From contig OZ022238.1 of the NCBI GenBank assembly GCA_963978895.1, forward strand, positions 43,597,269-43,661,268: DNA of 64,000 nt, in the 5' to 3' direction. Below, piece by piece: positions 1 through 13,852 of this stretch. Within the stretch, counting starts at the first letter, position 1; each line of letters opens with the position of its first letter. The notes below the pieces were generated by a model. It did not search any database. It saw nothing but the letters and a program-made list of their open reading frames with translations, and had not been told where the DNA came from. A program made the position numbers and the translations under genes. This stretch comes from Erpobdella octoculata. Its lineage: Eukaryota; Annelida; Clitellata; Hirudinida; Erpobdellidae.

Positions 1-494
1 GTACTCTACATATTGAGTAATTAATTAACAAGCATTTTTATGTGATAAGTGAGTGTGATGCATGCATAATGTTAATAATTTCAGTATTGCTGCAATAGCA
101 AGAGTCAAAGTATGCAGTTGAAAAGTAATGAATTATAAACTATGTTTAAATAAAAAATTATGCAAATTTATTTGCTCCTGATTTCATATAAGAAACTGTT
201 GGTAAAAATAGAAAATCATATCACGAAAGATAGAATAACGATGTCACAAAGAGCTTCTTAGTCAAACTTTGCTCCAAAATGAGTTAAAAAAAAACAGACA
301 TTTTTCAAGGAAGAACTTAACGCAAGAAAAACCTCCAACATTAGCAAAGTTTTAAAAATAAATAAATAATGATGGTATTAAATAGGCAAATCACGTTGCG
401 ATTAAGTTGTAAATGTGGGTTTGTATGCGTGTAAAAAAGGTTTAAATGTTTTTTAATATATTAATATAATCTGTAGCATATCTTTTATTGACAG
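1..494. other. AT-rich sequence upstream of first visible GRTP1-like exon
   Basis: No coding exon was recognised here. It should be intron of the TBC gene whose exons begin at 495, because the first visible exon starts in the middle of the TBC domain. The sequence is AT-rich with no clear repeat. Confidence 0.5.
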
Positions 495-2343
<1,849 letters not shown>

Positions 2344-3897
2344 TGAGTTGCCATGACATCCATCTGCTGCAACCATCATAACAACAACAGCAAAAGCAAC
2401 AAACACTTCTATCATACTACTACTACTACGACTTTCATAAAATAGTTTGCAAGTTTTAGTACTAATGTCAGCATTTTAGCTATGCATTATCATAATATTA
2501 ATGTCAGCATGTCATAAAGGTTACATCAGGGAAGACATGTAAACTTCAAATGTCACTTTTTATTAACTGCCGATTTATTGGAGAATTTATTTTTTATTTC
2601 CAAAATCATTCCATGCCTGTAGTCCATCATCATACGTCACCAACCTACAAAGAGATTTTAGTTTTTGACCATTTTTATTGAATATTTTTAATTATTTTAT
2701 TGAGTTACAAAGGCCACGTGTTCTTCTGTCCGTTGCTTGGTTATCACATTTTTTCATTCCCAAGCATTGTTAACGTCTTGTTTGTTTAAATTCCTTACAA
2801 ATCATATCAGATCCTATACTGCTATCATGAAGGTTATCATATTTTGTATCATTTGGTGCATGTTCTGCTTTGTAAACATTTACTGCATATGGTTACCTAG
2901 TGATATTTTTAGATTCGTGGTTATTTCCATAATTGAACATTTTTGTTATTTTGTTGGTCCTTACCTTACGTCTTTGCCAAAGTCTATTCAATAATTTAAA
3001 GAACTAGTTGGCTTATTAATGCATATTTTTTTTAGTTTTTAACTAGATTGAGTCGAAACAGATGTGTAGGTACATTATAATTCGTGCGACTCACGGTGCG
3101 TCAATTTATGAATCATCGTTGATACACCTGAGATTGTTATTAATAGAACATGTCAGACTGACTGTATATGATATCTGCTTCTTATGCTCTAGTTGCTTTT
3201 CTGTAGATGTATTTCTTTATAAAAAGTTCAAATTTGAAAGTTGCTCAGTTTTTGTGCATAAATCTTACCTGTTCTACTCTCTGAAATACCTGTATCACTT
3301 TAATTTATTTCTTTGCATTTTTTTTGTTTTAATTATTTTTTAATCATTCCATTTCATATTTTAAATGAAAAACAATTTCCAGATTTCACGAACACTCACT
3401 CTAACGAACCACACCCTCGTTGATAGAACTTTTGTGTTGTTTTTATTTATTTTTTTCAAGTTATTCATTCTATTCATTTATTTAAGTTATTAAATAACTT
3501 TTTTTGGTTTAATTATTTATTTTCCAGTCGTATAAGACATCTTAGTTGATACTCGTCTAGGTAGAAGAAAACTAATTGTTTCTTCATATGGAACATGGTT
3601 AGTGAATAGATCCAACTAAGTGGTTGTGTCTGTACTCAAAAAATCTTTCACTCAGAAAAACATGCTACAAAGTACCGTCAGAATTCATTTTGCGTGCATG
3701 CTGTAATTGGTGATTTATTTTTTGAAATGTTTAAAATTTATTGTAATTGTCCTTCAAAATTTTTATTTGTTTTAAAATTTTTGTCTGACAACTCATTGCT
3801 CATTTGTGACTGTTTTATTGTAGCGGTGATGACATTTGTTTTTTTCAGCATAAATATCAATTTCACATAAATTCAATACAGCGGGCCATTTGAAGTT
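2344..3897. other. Intergenic AT-rich DNA with no recognised gene
   Basis: 3'UTR and downstream flank of the GRTP1-like gene. Open frames here (for example 2737-2994 and 3062-3343) are short, hydrophobic from T-richness and have no recognisable motif. I see no repeat of note. Confidence 0.5.
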
Positions 3898-3902
3898 TTC
3901 AT

Positions 3903-4058
3903 TGTTGTGATTAATTGACTTTTATTTGATACAAAACCGTTTAATTAAAGTACAAAGTAGAATACAGAAACATCGGCAACACAGTCTCGGAGAAACTCTC
4001 GAGTCAACAATGGCCACCAAAAGATACTAAAAAGTCCGAAGATCATTCATTCACAACA
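3903..4058 (-). repeat. 3' LTR of copia element
   Basis: 156-bp direct repeat, TGTTGTGATTAATTGAC on the plus strand at the outer end and CATTCACAACA at the inner end. It matches the other LTR except for one base. It would carry the poly(A) region of the element transcript. Confidence 0.96.
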
Positions 4059-4114
4059 CCTTCCCTTGAATGATCCAACATACATAAAACATTCACACAT
4101 ACACAGAACGTTAT

Positions 4115-7100
4115 TTATGTACACAATCCGAGTTTTCCGCACAGTTCACCAAGCCTGCTTCCAGAAAGAGGTTTGGTGAGAGCATCTGCTAACTGGTCTC
4201 CCGAGTCAATCTTTTCCACAAGAAGCTCCTTGTTCTGGACACATTCACGAATAAAGAAGTGGCGTATGCGAATATGCTTTGTTCTTCGATGATACTCTGG
4301 ATTGTGAGCCAGCTTTATCGCCGCCTCATTGTCCACATGGATTCTGGGCATGTCTTCAAGCTCTGTGATTTCTGAAAAGAGTCTTTTCAGCCAAATAACC
4401 TCACGGGCTGCTTCACTCGAAGCAACAATTTCAGCCTCTGTTGTCGAAATAGCAACTGAAGCCTGACGTTGACTGAACCATGAAATCACTCCGTCACCAT
4501 TGCAGCAAACCACTCCTGTTGTAGAACGTCCAGATGATAAATCACCACCATGATCTGCATCACTGAAAACTTCTAGTCGATTGATCTTTGATTTTCGTTT
4601 GTACCGAATTCCATAAGACTTTGTTCTTGCAAGATAACGAAAGATCCTCTTGACTTTCGTAACGTCCTGTTGTGTGGGATTCTCCAAGTTCCGTGACACT
4701 ACTCCTACGGCATAGGCTATGTCTGGCCTAGTTCCAACCATAAGATACATCAACGCTCCAACAGCTGACCGATAGGGAAACTTAACTGAACTGTATTCAG
4801 CCTTCCCTTCTTCAGAACTGTCCTTGATTATTGGCGTTTCAACTCCTCTACAACTTGTCATTCCAAAATGATCAATGATCTTTTTGACATAGTTTTCTTG
4901 GCTAACTTTAATTGATTCACTATCTTGTTGAATCTCAAATCCAAGGAAAAACTTTGCAGGAGAGTCTGTAATTTCAAATTCAGCTTTTAGTTTCTTCAAA
5001 AAATCTTCTGAATCCTTTTTATTTGAACTTGCTAACAAGCCATCATCTACGTACATGGCAAGCAATAACTTCTTAGTTCCTTTTCTAAAAATATACAAAC
5101 ATGGATCTGCTTCGCTAACAGTAAACCCACTCTTTATCAAAAAACTATCCAGTTTTTTATTCCAGCATCTAGGTGCCTGTTTCAAACCATAGAGACTTTT
5201 CTTCAGATGACAAACTTTATCAGAACCATCTGTGAAACCTTCAGGTTGCTGCATGTAGATTTCTTCTTCCAATTCACCATGCAAAAATGCAGTTGATATA
5301 TCAAATTGGGAAAGATATAAATTCTCCTTGGCAGCTACACTGAGTACTGATCGAATTGTTGTCAATTTTGTAACAGGACTAAATGTCTGATCATAATCAA
5401 CACCTTTTCTTTGTGAAAAACCTTTAGCAACTAATCTTGCCTTGAAGCGAGAAACTGAACCATCAGCATTATTTTTAACTTTATAAACCCATTTGCACTG
5501 TACAGCTTTCTTGTTCTGAGGCAATTCTGATAGAATCCAAGTGTTATTCTTATGAAGTGATTCTATTTCATTATTCATTGCTGTTATCCATTCTCTTTTG
5601 AAGGAGCTTCTTATTGCCTCATCATAGGTAGCAGGTTCACCTGAATTCAACTGCATCATGCAAACCTCCTCATCAAAATAAGCTGGATCTTTTGACTGAC
5701 TTCTATCATCTCCCTGTTTCTGATTTTGTTCATTATCCTCTGTTGGTTCACCAAACATTTCTTCCTCAGGCAATGGAATCAAATCTGACTGAATGTTATG
5801 TTCTACTTCACTTGTCGACTCATGAAGAATGACATCTCTTGACAGGAAAACTCGATTATTGCACCATATTCGATAACCGTCATCATTTTCATAACCAATT
5901 AAAATACCCTTGGTTGCCTTTTTGTCAAATTTCTTTCTCAAGCTTTTGTCGATATGAACGTAACATTCACTTCCAATAACCCGTAAATGTTTTAAACCCG
6001 GTTTTTTACCATTCCAAAGTTCATAAGGTGTTTTCTTTCCTTCGGATGTTGGTCCTGTCCGATTCAGAACATAAACTGCTGTGTTGATCAATTCTGCCCA
6101 TAAACCTTTTGGCAAACTTTTTCTTTTACCAAACATCATAGCTCTAGCAGTTTCAACTAAAGTTCTGTTCTCTCGTTCGACAGCCCCATTTTGTTCAGGT
6201 GTTCTTGGCATTGAGAAGTGTTGTTCAATTCCATGTTCTTTTAGGAATTTTCTTATTTCATCACCACTGTACTCACCACCTCGATCACTTCGTAGAATCT
6301 TTACTTTATGACCGGTTGTTTGAGTATATCTAATGAAATCTTTCAACTTTTCAACAACTTCTGACTTGTGCTTAATAAAATACACAGAACGATACTTTGT
6401 GAAATCATCCTTAAACAATACAAAATATCTCTTCTTGCCAAATGATTCAACCTGAAATGGTCCACAAACGTCAGTGTGAATTATTTCACCAGGTGTATTC
6501 GATCGTGGTCTTGTTCCAAAACTCAGTCTATGTGATTTCCCATAAATGCATCCTTCACATAACTCATCATCATGATCAACATCAATATCTAAATGCTCTT
6601 TCAGCATCATTCTAACATGTCTTTTATTTTGATGTCCAAACCTTTCATGATATAGCTGTAGAAGTGACTTTTTAGCTTTTACAATTGCATTTATTTCTTT
6701 TGTAGCAAAATTAGGAACTTTAACTTTACCCACCAATCTAAATAAACCACCTCCAGCTTCTCTGACACCTGAGACAAGTCGTTTTTCTCCAAGCTTTAAA
6801 CTGCAAAAATTAACATTTGATTCAAACTTGCTCTGTATGTTTTTCTCTTGAGCACTCAGGACAGAAAACAAATTCTTTGAAATACCTGGCACCAACCAGA
6901 CACCACTCAAACGAACTGTTTCTCTTCTTTTACCATTGAGTACCTCCAATTCAATGTCTCCTTGACCCAGAGCTTTAAGTTTTTCACTTCCAGCAGTATT
7001 AATAAACTGTGGACTTTCAAACATTTCAAAAGTCTTGAAGTAATCTTTCACAGCAGTAACATGATTTGTTGCACCATTGTCAATGTACCAATTTTCAGAG

Positions 7101-8008
7101 TTTGTTTCAATTTTATCAACTTTCATGATTTCTGAATTTGTTGCCAACATGGAACTCTTTTCTTTTGACTGCTTTGGATCACCTTTAGCATATTCTTTTC
7201 TTGGTCTTCCATCAGCTTTCCATTGTCTGCAGTTTCTGAGAAAATGTCCTGGCCTCTGACAATAGAAACAAGTCAACATCCTAGACTTCTTTTTCTCTTT
7301 TGCAATGCCAATTGACTGATTTGAATCACTTTTACAAACTTCTTTTGTACTAATTGAACACAATTCTTGATTCTCTTCAGTTATTTTCAAAGTCAACTCA
7401 AAAGCACAAAGTTGATTTGTTAAACTATCAACTGTTCTCTGTTCTTCATTGGCCATCAACCAACTTGACTTAAATGGCAAGTACTTCTCATCCAATGTGT
7501 CTAAAATTTTACACATAAGCAAAAAATCAGGCAACACAACCTCATTTTCTTTGGCAGCAACTGAAGTCAGCTCATTCCACAAGGCTTTCATTTTCGAGAG
7601 ATGACTGGGCATATCCTCACCAGGTGGCCTCTGATAGTGGAAGAACTGGATGCAGACATTGTATGCCTTGTTCTGGGGAACACCATCATAAAGCAATAAC
7701 AATTCTTGCCACATTTTTCTTGCTGTCTTGAACCTCATCACTTTAGACATTGTTTCATCTGTCATTGAGGTGGTCAAGATAAGTTTTGCCATTGAGTCTG
7801 CCTTCTGAAACCTTCTAAGTGCTGTCTCATATGCTTTTCTGACAGAAGCAACAGTATTTTCTGATTCATCTTCGGGTTCAAGTAGTTTCCCATCCACAAC
7901 TTCTAAAGCATCATCATGGTGTTCCAAAGCTAAACGTATTCTAAAACGCCATTGCTCCCAAGATGCCTGACCTTCTAGTCGCGGAATTGACTGAAAAAGC
8001 TTGTCCAT
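4115..8008 (-). CDS. Copia gag-pol polyprotein (1297 aa, intact)
   Basis: Single uninterrupted ORF starting at the ATG at 8008. Order of domains: Gag (residues about 1-230), zinc knuckle CFYCQRPGHFLRNC (C247, C250, H255, C260), aspartic protease core with D310 in YIDNGATNH, integrase HHCC (H454, H459, C484, C487), integrase catalytic triad D513, D575 and E611 (in HTDVCGPF, RSDRGGEY and PEQNGAVERENR), reverse transcriptase with D903 in QFDISTAFLHG and YVDD at 986-989, then RNase H with SDADHGGD and STTEAE near the C-terminus. Integrase before RT defines the copia (Pseudoviridae-type) order. Gag and Pol are fused in one frame with no frameshift, as in Drosophila copia. The protease has DNG rather than the common DSG. 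All key catalytic residues are present, so the protein looks functional. Confidence 0.97.
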   Translation of the reverse strand: MDKLFQSIPRLEGQASWEQWRFRIRLALEHHDDALEVVDGKLLEPEDESENTVASVRKAYETALRRFQKADSMAKLILTTSMTDETMSKVMRFKTARKMWQELLLLYDGVPQNKAYNVCIQFFHYQRPPGEDMPSHLSKMKALWNELTSVAAKENEVVLPDFLLMCKILDTLDEKYLPFKSSWLMANEEQRTVDSLTNQLCAFELTLKITEENQELCSISTKEVCKSDSNQSIGIAKEKKKSRMLTCFYCQRPGHFLRNCRQWKADGRPRKEYAKGDPKQSKEKSSMLATNSEIMKVDKIETNSENWYIDNGATNHVTAVKDYFKTFEMFESPQFINTAGSEKLKALGQGDIELEVLNGKRRETVRLSGVWLVPGISKNLFSVLSAQEKNIQSKFESNVNFCSLKLGEKRLVSGVREAGGGLFRLVGKVKVPNFATKEINAIVKAKKSLLQLYHERFGHQNKRHVRMMLKEHLDIDVDHDDELCEGCIYGKSHRLSFGTRPRSNTPGEIIHTDVCGPFQVESFGKKRYFVLFKDDFTKYRSVYFIKHKSEVVEKLKDFIRYTQTTGHKVKILRSDRGGEYSGDEIRKFLKEHGIEQHFSMPRTPEQNGAVERENRTLVETARAMMFGKRKSLPKGLWAELINTAVYVLNRTGPTSEGKKTPYELWNGKKPGLKHLRVIGSECYVHIDKSLRKKFDKKATKGILIGYENDDGYRIWCNNRVFLSRDVILHESTSEVEHNIQSDLIPLPEEEMFGEPTEDNEQNQKQGDDRSQSKDPAYFDEEVCMMQLNSGEPATYDEAIRSSFKREWITAMNNEIESLHKNNTWILSELPQNKKAVQCKWVYKVKNNADGSVSRFKARLVAKGFSQRKGVDYDQTFSPVTKLTTIRSVLSVAAKENLYLSQFDISTAFLHGELEEEIYMQQPEGFTDGSDKVCHLKKSLYGLKQAPRCWNKKLDSFLIKSGFTVSEADPCLYIFRKGTKKLLLAMYVDDGLLASSNKKDSEDFLKKLKAEFEITDSPAKFFLGFEIQQDSESIKVSQENYVKKIIDHFGMTSCRGVETPIIKDSSEEGKAEYSSVKFPYRSAVGALMYLMVGTRPDIAYAVGVVSRNLENPTQQDVTKVKRIFRYLARTKSYGIRYKRKSKINRLEVFSDADHGGDLSSGRSTTGVVCCNGDGVISWFSQRQASVAISTTEAEIVASSEAAREVIWLKRLFSEITELEDMPRIHVDNEAAIKLAHNPEYHRRTKHIRIRHFFIRECVQNKELLVEKIDSGDQLADALTKPLSGSRLGELCGKLGLCT

Positions 8009-8222
8009 TTCAACTATAAAACGTTCGTGAACAACAAGAAAACTTGATCAAAAAACCTTTCACAAAACGTTCTCAACTTCAACGGTATCTTATCAAACTC
8101 GTTAATCGTTCGAACTTTTAGTAACTACTTACTAATTACTTAAGAGTTAAGACGACTAGTTCAAAAAAATCAAGAAACTCGCAATTAACTCGAAAACCGA
8201 ATCTAAAAGCGTCCTAGGCGGT

Positions 8223-8236
8223 CTGGGCCCATAACC
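8223..8236 (-). promoter_or_regulatory. Primer-binding site matching initiator tRNA-Met anticodon region
   Basis: The 14 bases directly abutting the 5' LTR equal the anticodon arm of eukaryotic initiator tRNA-Met rather than its 3' end. Minus-strand DNA synthesis would then be primed from a tRNA cleaved in the anticodon region, as established for Drosophila copia. Confidence 0.85.
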
Positions 8237-8392
8237 TGTTGTGATTAATTGACTTTTATTTGATACAAAACCGTTTAATTAAAGTACAAAGTAGAATACA
8301 GAAACATCGGCAACACAGTCTCGGAGAAACTCTCGAGTCAACAATGGCCAACAAAAGATACTAAAAAGTCCGAAGATCATTCATTCACAACA
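8237..8392 (-). repeat. 5' LTR of copia element
   Basis: Upstream LTR in the element's orientation. It should carry the promoter. It is one base different from the 3' LTR and flanked outside by TTCAT. Confidence 0.96.
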
Positions 8393-8397
8393 TTCAT

Positions 8398-9240
8398 ATC
8401 CTACTCTGGTCATTTGTTCTATTAAGATTTTATTCATGTTGTATTATGTTATGTTTTATTTTATTTTATTTCATTAACTCTATATTTTATTACCTAGTGG
8501 TTACTTGAGGTTATACTCTTTTAGACTAAGGCGCGGCGCTGGGCGGGGGGGTCCAGGGGTCCGGACCCCCCCAGCTCCGACAGGTGTCACCCGTGGGATT
8601 TTTGCAAATCCAAAGACTTTTTTTACTGGGGGGGGGGGGGGTACTTGAATCTCATTGGGTTAATCACTGTATTTTTAACTGGTTTGAGACTGAGTTTGAC
8701 TATCTTTAGTTTGCAGTCTTTCTTTTCTTTCATTAATAAATTATTAAAGATACCAAAAAAAATACTGCAGACTCAAAATAGTCCAAAAAAATTTTCGCCT
8801 GCGACGGGCTTTCTTTTTTCTTTCTTCCTTTTTCAAACTATGTTTTTGCTGCATGGAGTTTATACTATATTATAGTGGTTATTCTTAAACATTCTGTAAA
8901 GTTTTATGATGATTCAATGTTTTTTGATGATAGTTCACTGTTTTTTACTGTTAAGTACTTTATGATATTATTGAATAATAATTTTATTAGCTTCGTTCGT
9001 TTTCTGAAATCTTACTTCGTGTTAGTTGAATAAATTTTAATTTTTGAAAAAACTAGTAATAACAACAAATATTTTTCCATTGTTATTTGAACTTTGCTTT
9101 GCCATAACAAACCTAGATAAACTAGAGAAAAACGGGACTAAATTGTGATCTGCTAGTGTAAATACTTCAGTATTTATTTCTTACATAGTTCTATTTCAGT
9201 TTTTAAAAAAATGAGCAAAGGACTATAAACTATATATATA
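8398..9240. other. AT-rich intergenic DNA with a GC-rich repeat end
   Basis: No gene recognised. At about 8529-8590 there is a G/C-rich block (GGGGGGGTCCAGGGGTCC followed by its inverse) and a run of G at 8629-8641. A related sequence in inverted orientation lies at 11455-11506, so these may be the two ends of a composite repeat. The rest is AT-rich with no visible structure. Confidence 0.4.
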
Positions 9241-9246
9241 TATATA

Positions 9247-9780
9247 CTAGCGGGGTTACCCGGCGTTGCCCGGGGTTTTTAGAGGTTTTTCTAATGTTTA
9301 TCTCTCTCGCTCCCGTTTCCTTCTCCACTTTCCCGTTTTCGTCGCGTTCCCGGTCGCTTTTCCGCTCTCGGTCGTTTTCCAGCTCCCGATCGCTTTCCCG
9401 CTCAGAAGTTTTGTTATCGATTTTCTCTCTTGCTCGCGTTTCCTTCCAAGCTTGCTCTCCCGATTCCAGTCGCTTTCCGCGTCCCGGTCGCTTTCCGCGT
9501 TCCCGGTCGCTTTCCGCGTTCCCGGTCGCTTTCCCGTTCCCGGTCGCTTTCCCGTTCCCGGTCGCTTTTCCGTTCCCGGTCGCTTTTCCGTTCCCGGTCG
9601 CTTTCCCGTTCCCGGTCGCTATCCCGTTCCCGCTCACGCTTGCTCTCCCGTTCCAGGTCATGCTTGCTCTCCCATTCCCGGTCACGGTTGCTCTCCCGTT
9701 CCCGTTCACGCTCATTTTCTCTTTTCCATTCTTTCATAACTTCTGTTAGCCTATAAAACGTAAAATAGATTTGCTAAGAC
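9247..9780 (-). mobile_element. Helitron-like non-autonomous repeat, family 1, copy A
   Basis: In minus orientation the element ends with hairpin CCCGGGCAACGCCGGG followed by TAACCCCGCTAG and then a T of the flank. A 3' hairpin, then CTAG, then T is the Helitron 3' signature. The body is mostly an 18-bp minisatellite (9480-9725, unit close to CCGGTCGCTTTCCCGTTC). The 5' part (9730-9780) matches the equivalent part of copy C at about 12855-12920. No Rep/helicase ORF is present; the RSRSLS-type reading frames are by-products of the minisatellite. Confidence 0.55.
9480..9725. repeat. 18-bp minisatellite
   Basis: About 13 imperfect tandem units of an 18-mer containing CGGTCGC and CCCGTTC. The same unit in the opposite orientation occurs at 11010-11215 and 12935-13000, always inside repeats sharing the same CTAG end. 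The array therefore belongs to the transposable element, not to the locus. Confidence 0.85.
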
Positions 9781-9792
9781 TATATATATATA

Positions 9793-10965
9793 TACTAGCA
9801 GTGCCCGTAGCGGCTTCGCTCGCATGAAATTAGAGAATTTGAACCGTGCATACATAGTAGAGTACTGCACGGATCAATTTTTTAGGTCTCGGCTCGGCCC
9901 GTCGACAACTTGGCCCAGCCCGTTTCAAAAACCGAAATTCCTGGCCCGGCCAGGTTTATACTAAACCCATAAACACAGATAATTGAGGGAACGGACATTC
10001 CCCCCCCCCCCCGGTCTAATATGGGCCCGGCCCGTTTATACAGGCCTAGAAGTTCTATATACTTGATGAAAAACTTCGGCCCGTCCCACCTTGACTTCAG
10101 TTTTAGCCCGGCCCGTCTGAGCACCCTAAAATCACTAAAATGTCTATATACTTGGTTAAAAATCTCGGCCCGTCCTACCTTGATTTAAGATTTGGGCAGA
10201 GCCGTATGAAGACCCTAAAATAACGGCTTGGCCCGTCCGTCCGGTGATAAACTGAACTCATCTACTTTTAACCGGCACAAAACCTCAAAATACAAATTTT
10301 TACTCCTGTAGCATCTACATATTTCGAGTAGCAGTTACATTAAAAATCAAATAATAATATTTTCCACCCCATATTTGAGGTCCTGGAAATCAAATTTTAA
10401 ACAAATGGTAAAACACGTATATTTTTATTTTTAGAATAGAAACTAAATACTAATTTTTACATCTGTGGTATTTACTGTTTTTGAGTAGCAGTTACTATAA
10501 ACGACAATTAGCCCTATTTTCCACCCCACATTTGAAGCCCTGGAAACCAAATTTTCAAAAAATGCTAAAACAGGTATTTCTTTATTTTTGGAGTAAAAAC
10601 TAAATGCTAATTTTTACTCCTGTAGCATTCACAGTTTTTGAGTAGCAGCTACTTTAAAAACCAAATAACCCAATTTTCCAACCCACATTTGAGGTCCGGG
10701 AAACCGAATTTTCAAAAAATGGTGAAACACGTATCTTTTTATTTTTTAAGAAGAATCTATATACTAAATTTCAGAAAAAATTTTTAGAAAATTTTTTTAG
10801 AAAAAAGTTTGTTTTCCAGTTTTTTCCCCTCAGGAGCAAAATTTTCAAAAATCCTTTCTTAGCGGATGTTTACGCTATAAAAGTAATATAAGTTCCAAAT
10901 TTCACGTTCCTAGGATGAGGCGTTTGAGCTCGGCGTTGATTATCAGTCAGGACATGTTCTTTTAT
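9793..10965 (-). mobile_element. Dispersed repeat, family 2, copy 1, with internal ~157-bp tandem units
   Basis: In minus orientation this element also terminates in CTAG next to TATATA, preceded by a GC-rich segment (9797-9825). It holds stretches rich in GGCCCG (9890-10240) followed by three tandem units of about 155-160 bp, each containing TTTTCCACCCCA (about 10360, 10514 and 10674). The far end carries ATCAGTCAGGACATG and TATATATATAGA. A second copy at 34860-35505 shares the same order with two units. No coding capacity was seen. Confidence 0.6.
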
Positions 10966-11275
10966 ATATATAGATGAATGTTTGTGGGTTAGTTTGTCTA
11001 TTATAGAAACGGGAAAGCGACCCGGCATGGACAGCGAGCGGGAACGGAAAAGCAAGCGTGAGCGGGAATGGGAGAGCAAACGTGAGCGGGAATGGGACAG
11101 CGACCGGGAACGGGAAAACGACCGGGAGCGGGAAAGCGACCGGCAGCGGGAAAGCGACCGAAAACGGGAAAGCGAACAGGAGTGGGAAAGCAGGTGGGAA
11201 AAGAAACGGGAGAGAAAGAGACAAACATTTGAAAAACCTCTAAAAAACCAGGGCAACGCCGGGTATCTCCGCTAG
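10966..11275 (+). mobile_element. Helitron-like non-autonomous repeat, family 1, copy B
   Basis: Plus-oriented copy of about 310 bp. It begins TAGATGAATGTTTGTGGG, contains the 18-bp minisatellite (unit near CGGGAAAGCGACCGGGAA) at about 11010-11215, then AAAACCTCTAAAAAACC, the hairpin region GGGCAACGCCGGG and the terminus CCGCTAG followed by T. It is the shortest complete copy and best defines the family. Confidence 0.6.
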
Positions 11276-13064
<1,789 letters not shown>

Positions 13065-13484
13065 TTTCAAATAAATTGTGCGTTAATTATTTTTTTCGCA
13101 ATTTCAATTTACTTTTTAAATCCTTTATATTATTTTCGATTGTCTTCCCGTCTGTCTGTCTGTCTTCCTGTCGGTCACAAACTTTGAGTCTCAAAATTAA
13201 CTCACTTCCCGTTATCCGATCGAGCTGAAATTTGGCACATCGACATGGGCTGCGAGACAATTGAATCTATCAAAATTTCAGTTTGATTGGATATTGTATA
13301 ATTAGGTTTTTCAAAAAATTCAAAAATTCAAAAAAATTTTTCAAAAAATTCAAAAATTTTTTTAAAAAAATTCAAAATTTTTTTCAAAAATTCAAATAAA
13401 ATTAAAATCTAGGATCGTATATAAAGGATTTATAATAAAAACTTTGTTTTTATGGGTTAGTTTTTGTCTTCCCTATTTTGACTT
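13065..13484. repeat. Dispersed repeat with CTGT tract and conserved CTTCCCGTTATCC block
   Basis: Contains CTGTCTGTCTGTC (13150s) followed by a segment with CACTTCCCGTTATCCGATCG and AGCTGAAATTTGG. The same arrangement, a short tetranucleotide tract then this block, is found at 35640-35715 (minus), 42650-42745 (plus), 48095-48140 (plus) and 61005-61045 (minus). It is a diverged interspersed repeat of unknown class. 13320-13400 is A/T low-complexity. Confidence 0.6.
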
Positions 13485-13852
13485 TTTACCAATGCTTTTA
13501 TTAACTCGTCGTCTCTGTTTCTCTGTCTGTCTGTTTGTTTCTCTGTCTGTCTGTTTGTTTCTCTGTCTGTTTCAAATCTTGCAATCAATTTTTGAGTCAC
13601 TTCCTGATGATAGATTTTTTTCAAATTTTGCATACATGCTCAAAATAGAAGACAATGCAATATTCAATTATTAGTTTTACAATAAGTCAATTAATTTAGT
13701 TAATTTTAATTAATTTCGATATTTCGATATAATTAAGATATTTCGACTTTAATATAAAATAAAAGAGTAATATAAGAAAAAATTGATTGCAAAATTTGTG
13801 TTTTAATTACATATAAGAGCATTGGTTTTAAAAATTCGTTTTTAATTTACTT
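13485..13852 (+). repeat. Dispersed repeat R368, near-identical to inverted copy at 61093-61452
   Basis: The segment from TTTTTACCAATGC to TTTAATTTACTTGTT recurs reverse-complemented about 47 kb away with very few differences, apart from an extra TGTTTGTTTCTCTGTCTGTC-type unit here. It includes a CTGT/TTGT tract and CACTTCCTGATGATAG. No coding potential. Confidence 0.8.

Larger units (their letters stand above)
3898..8397 (-). mobile_element. Full-length Ty1/copia LTR retrotransposon
   Basis: Complete element on the minus strand. The two LTRs are 156 bp (3903-4058 and 8237-8392), begin TG and end CA, and differ at one base (C at 4017, A at 8351). A 5-bp target duplication TTCAT lies outside each end (3898-3902 and 8393-8397). 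A purine tract (AAGGGAAGG on the minus strand, 4059-4067) adjoins the 3' LTR. Just inside the 5' LTR, plus-strand CTGGGCCCATAACC (8223-8236) is identical to the anticodon stem-loop of eukaryotic initiator tRNA-Met, so the primer-binding site is of the internal half-tRNA kind known from Drosophila copia. One intact ORF fills the interior. All structures needed for autonomous transposition appear present, and the LTR identity indicates a recent insertion. Confidence 0.96.

Noticed and set aside
9230..9756. RSRSLS / ATGNGK repeated peptides suggesting an SR-rich protein
   Set aside because: They arise from the 18-bp minisatellite, are open in overlapping frames on both strands, and the same unit occurs in non-coding repeat copies.
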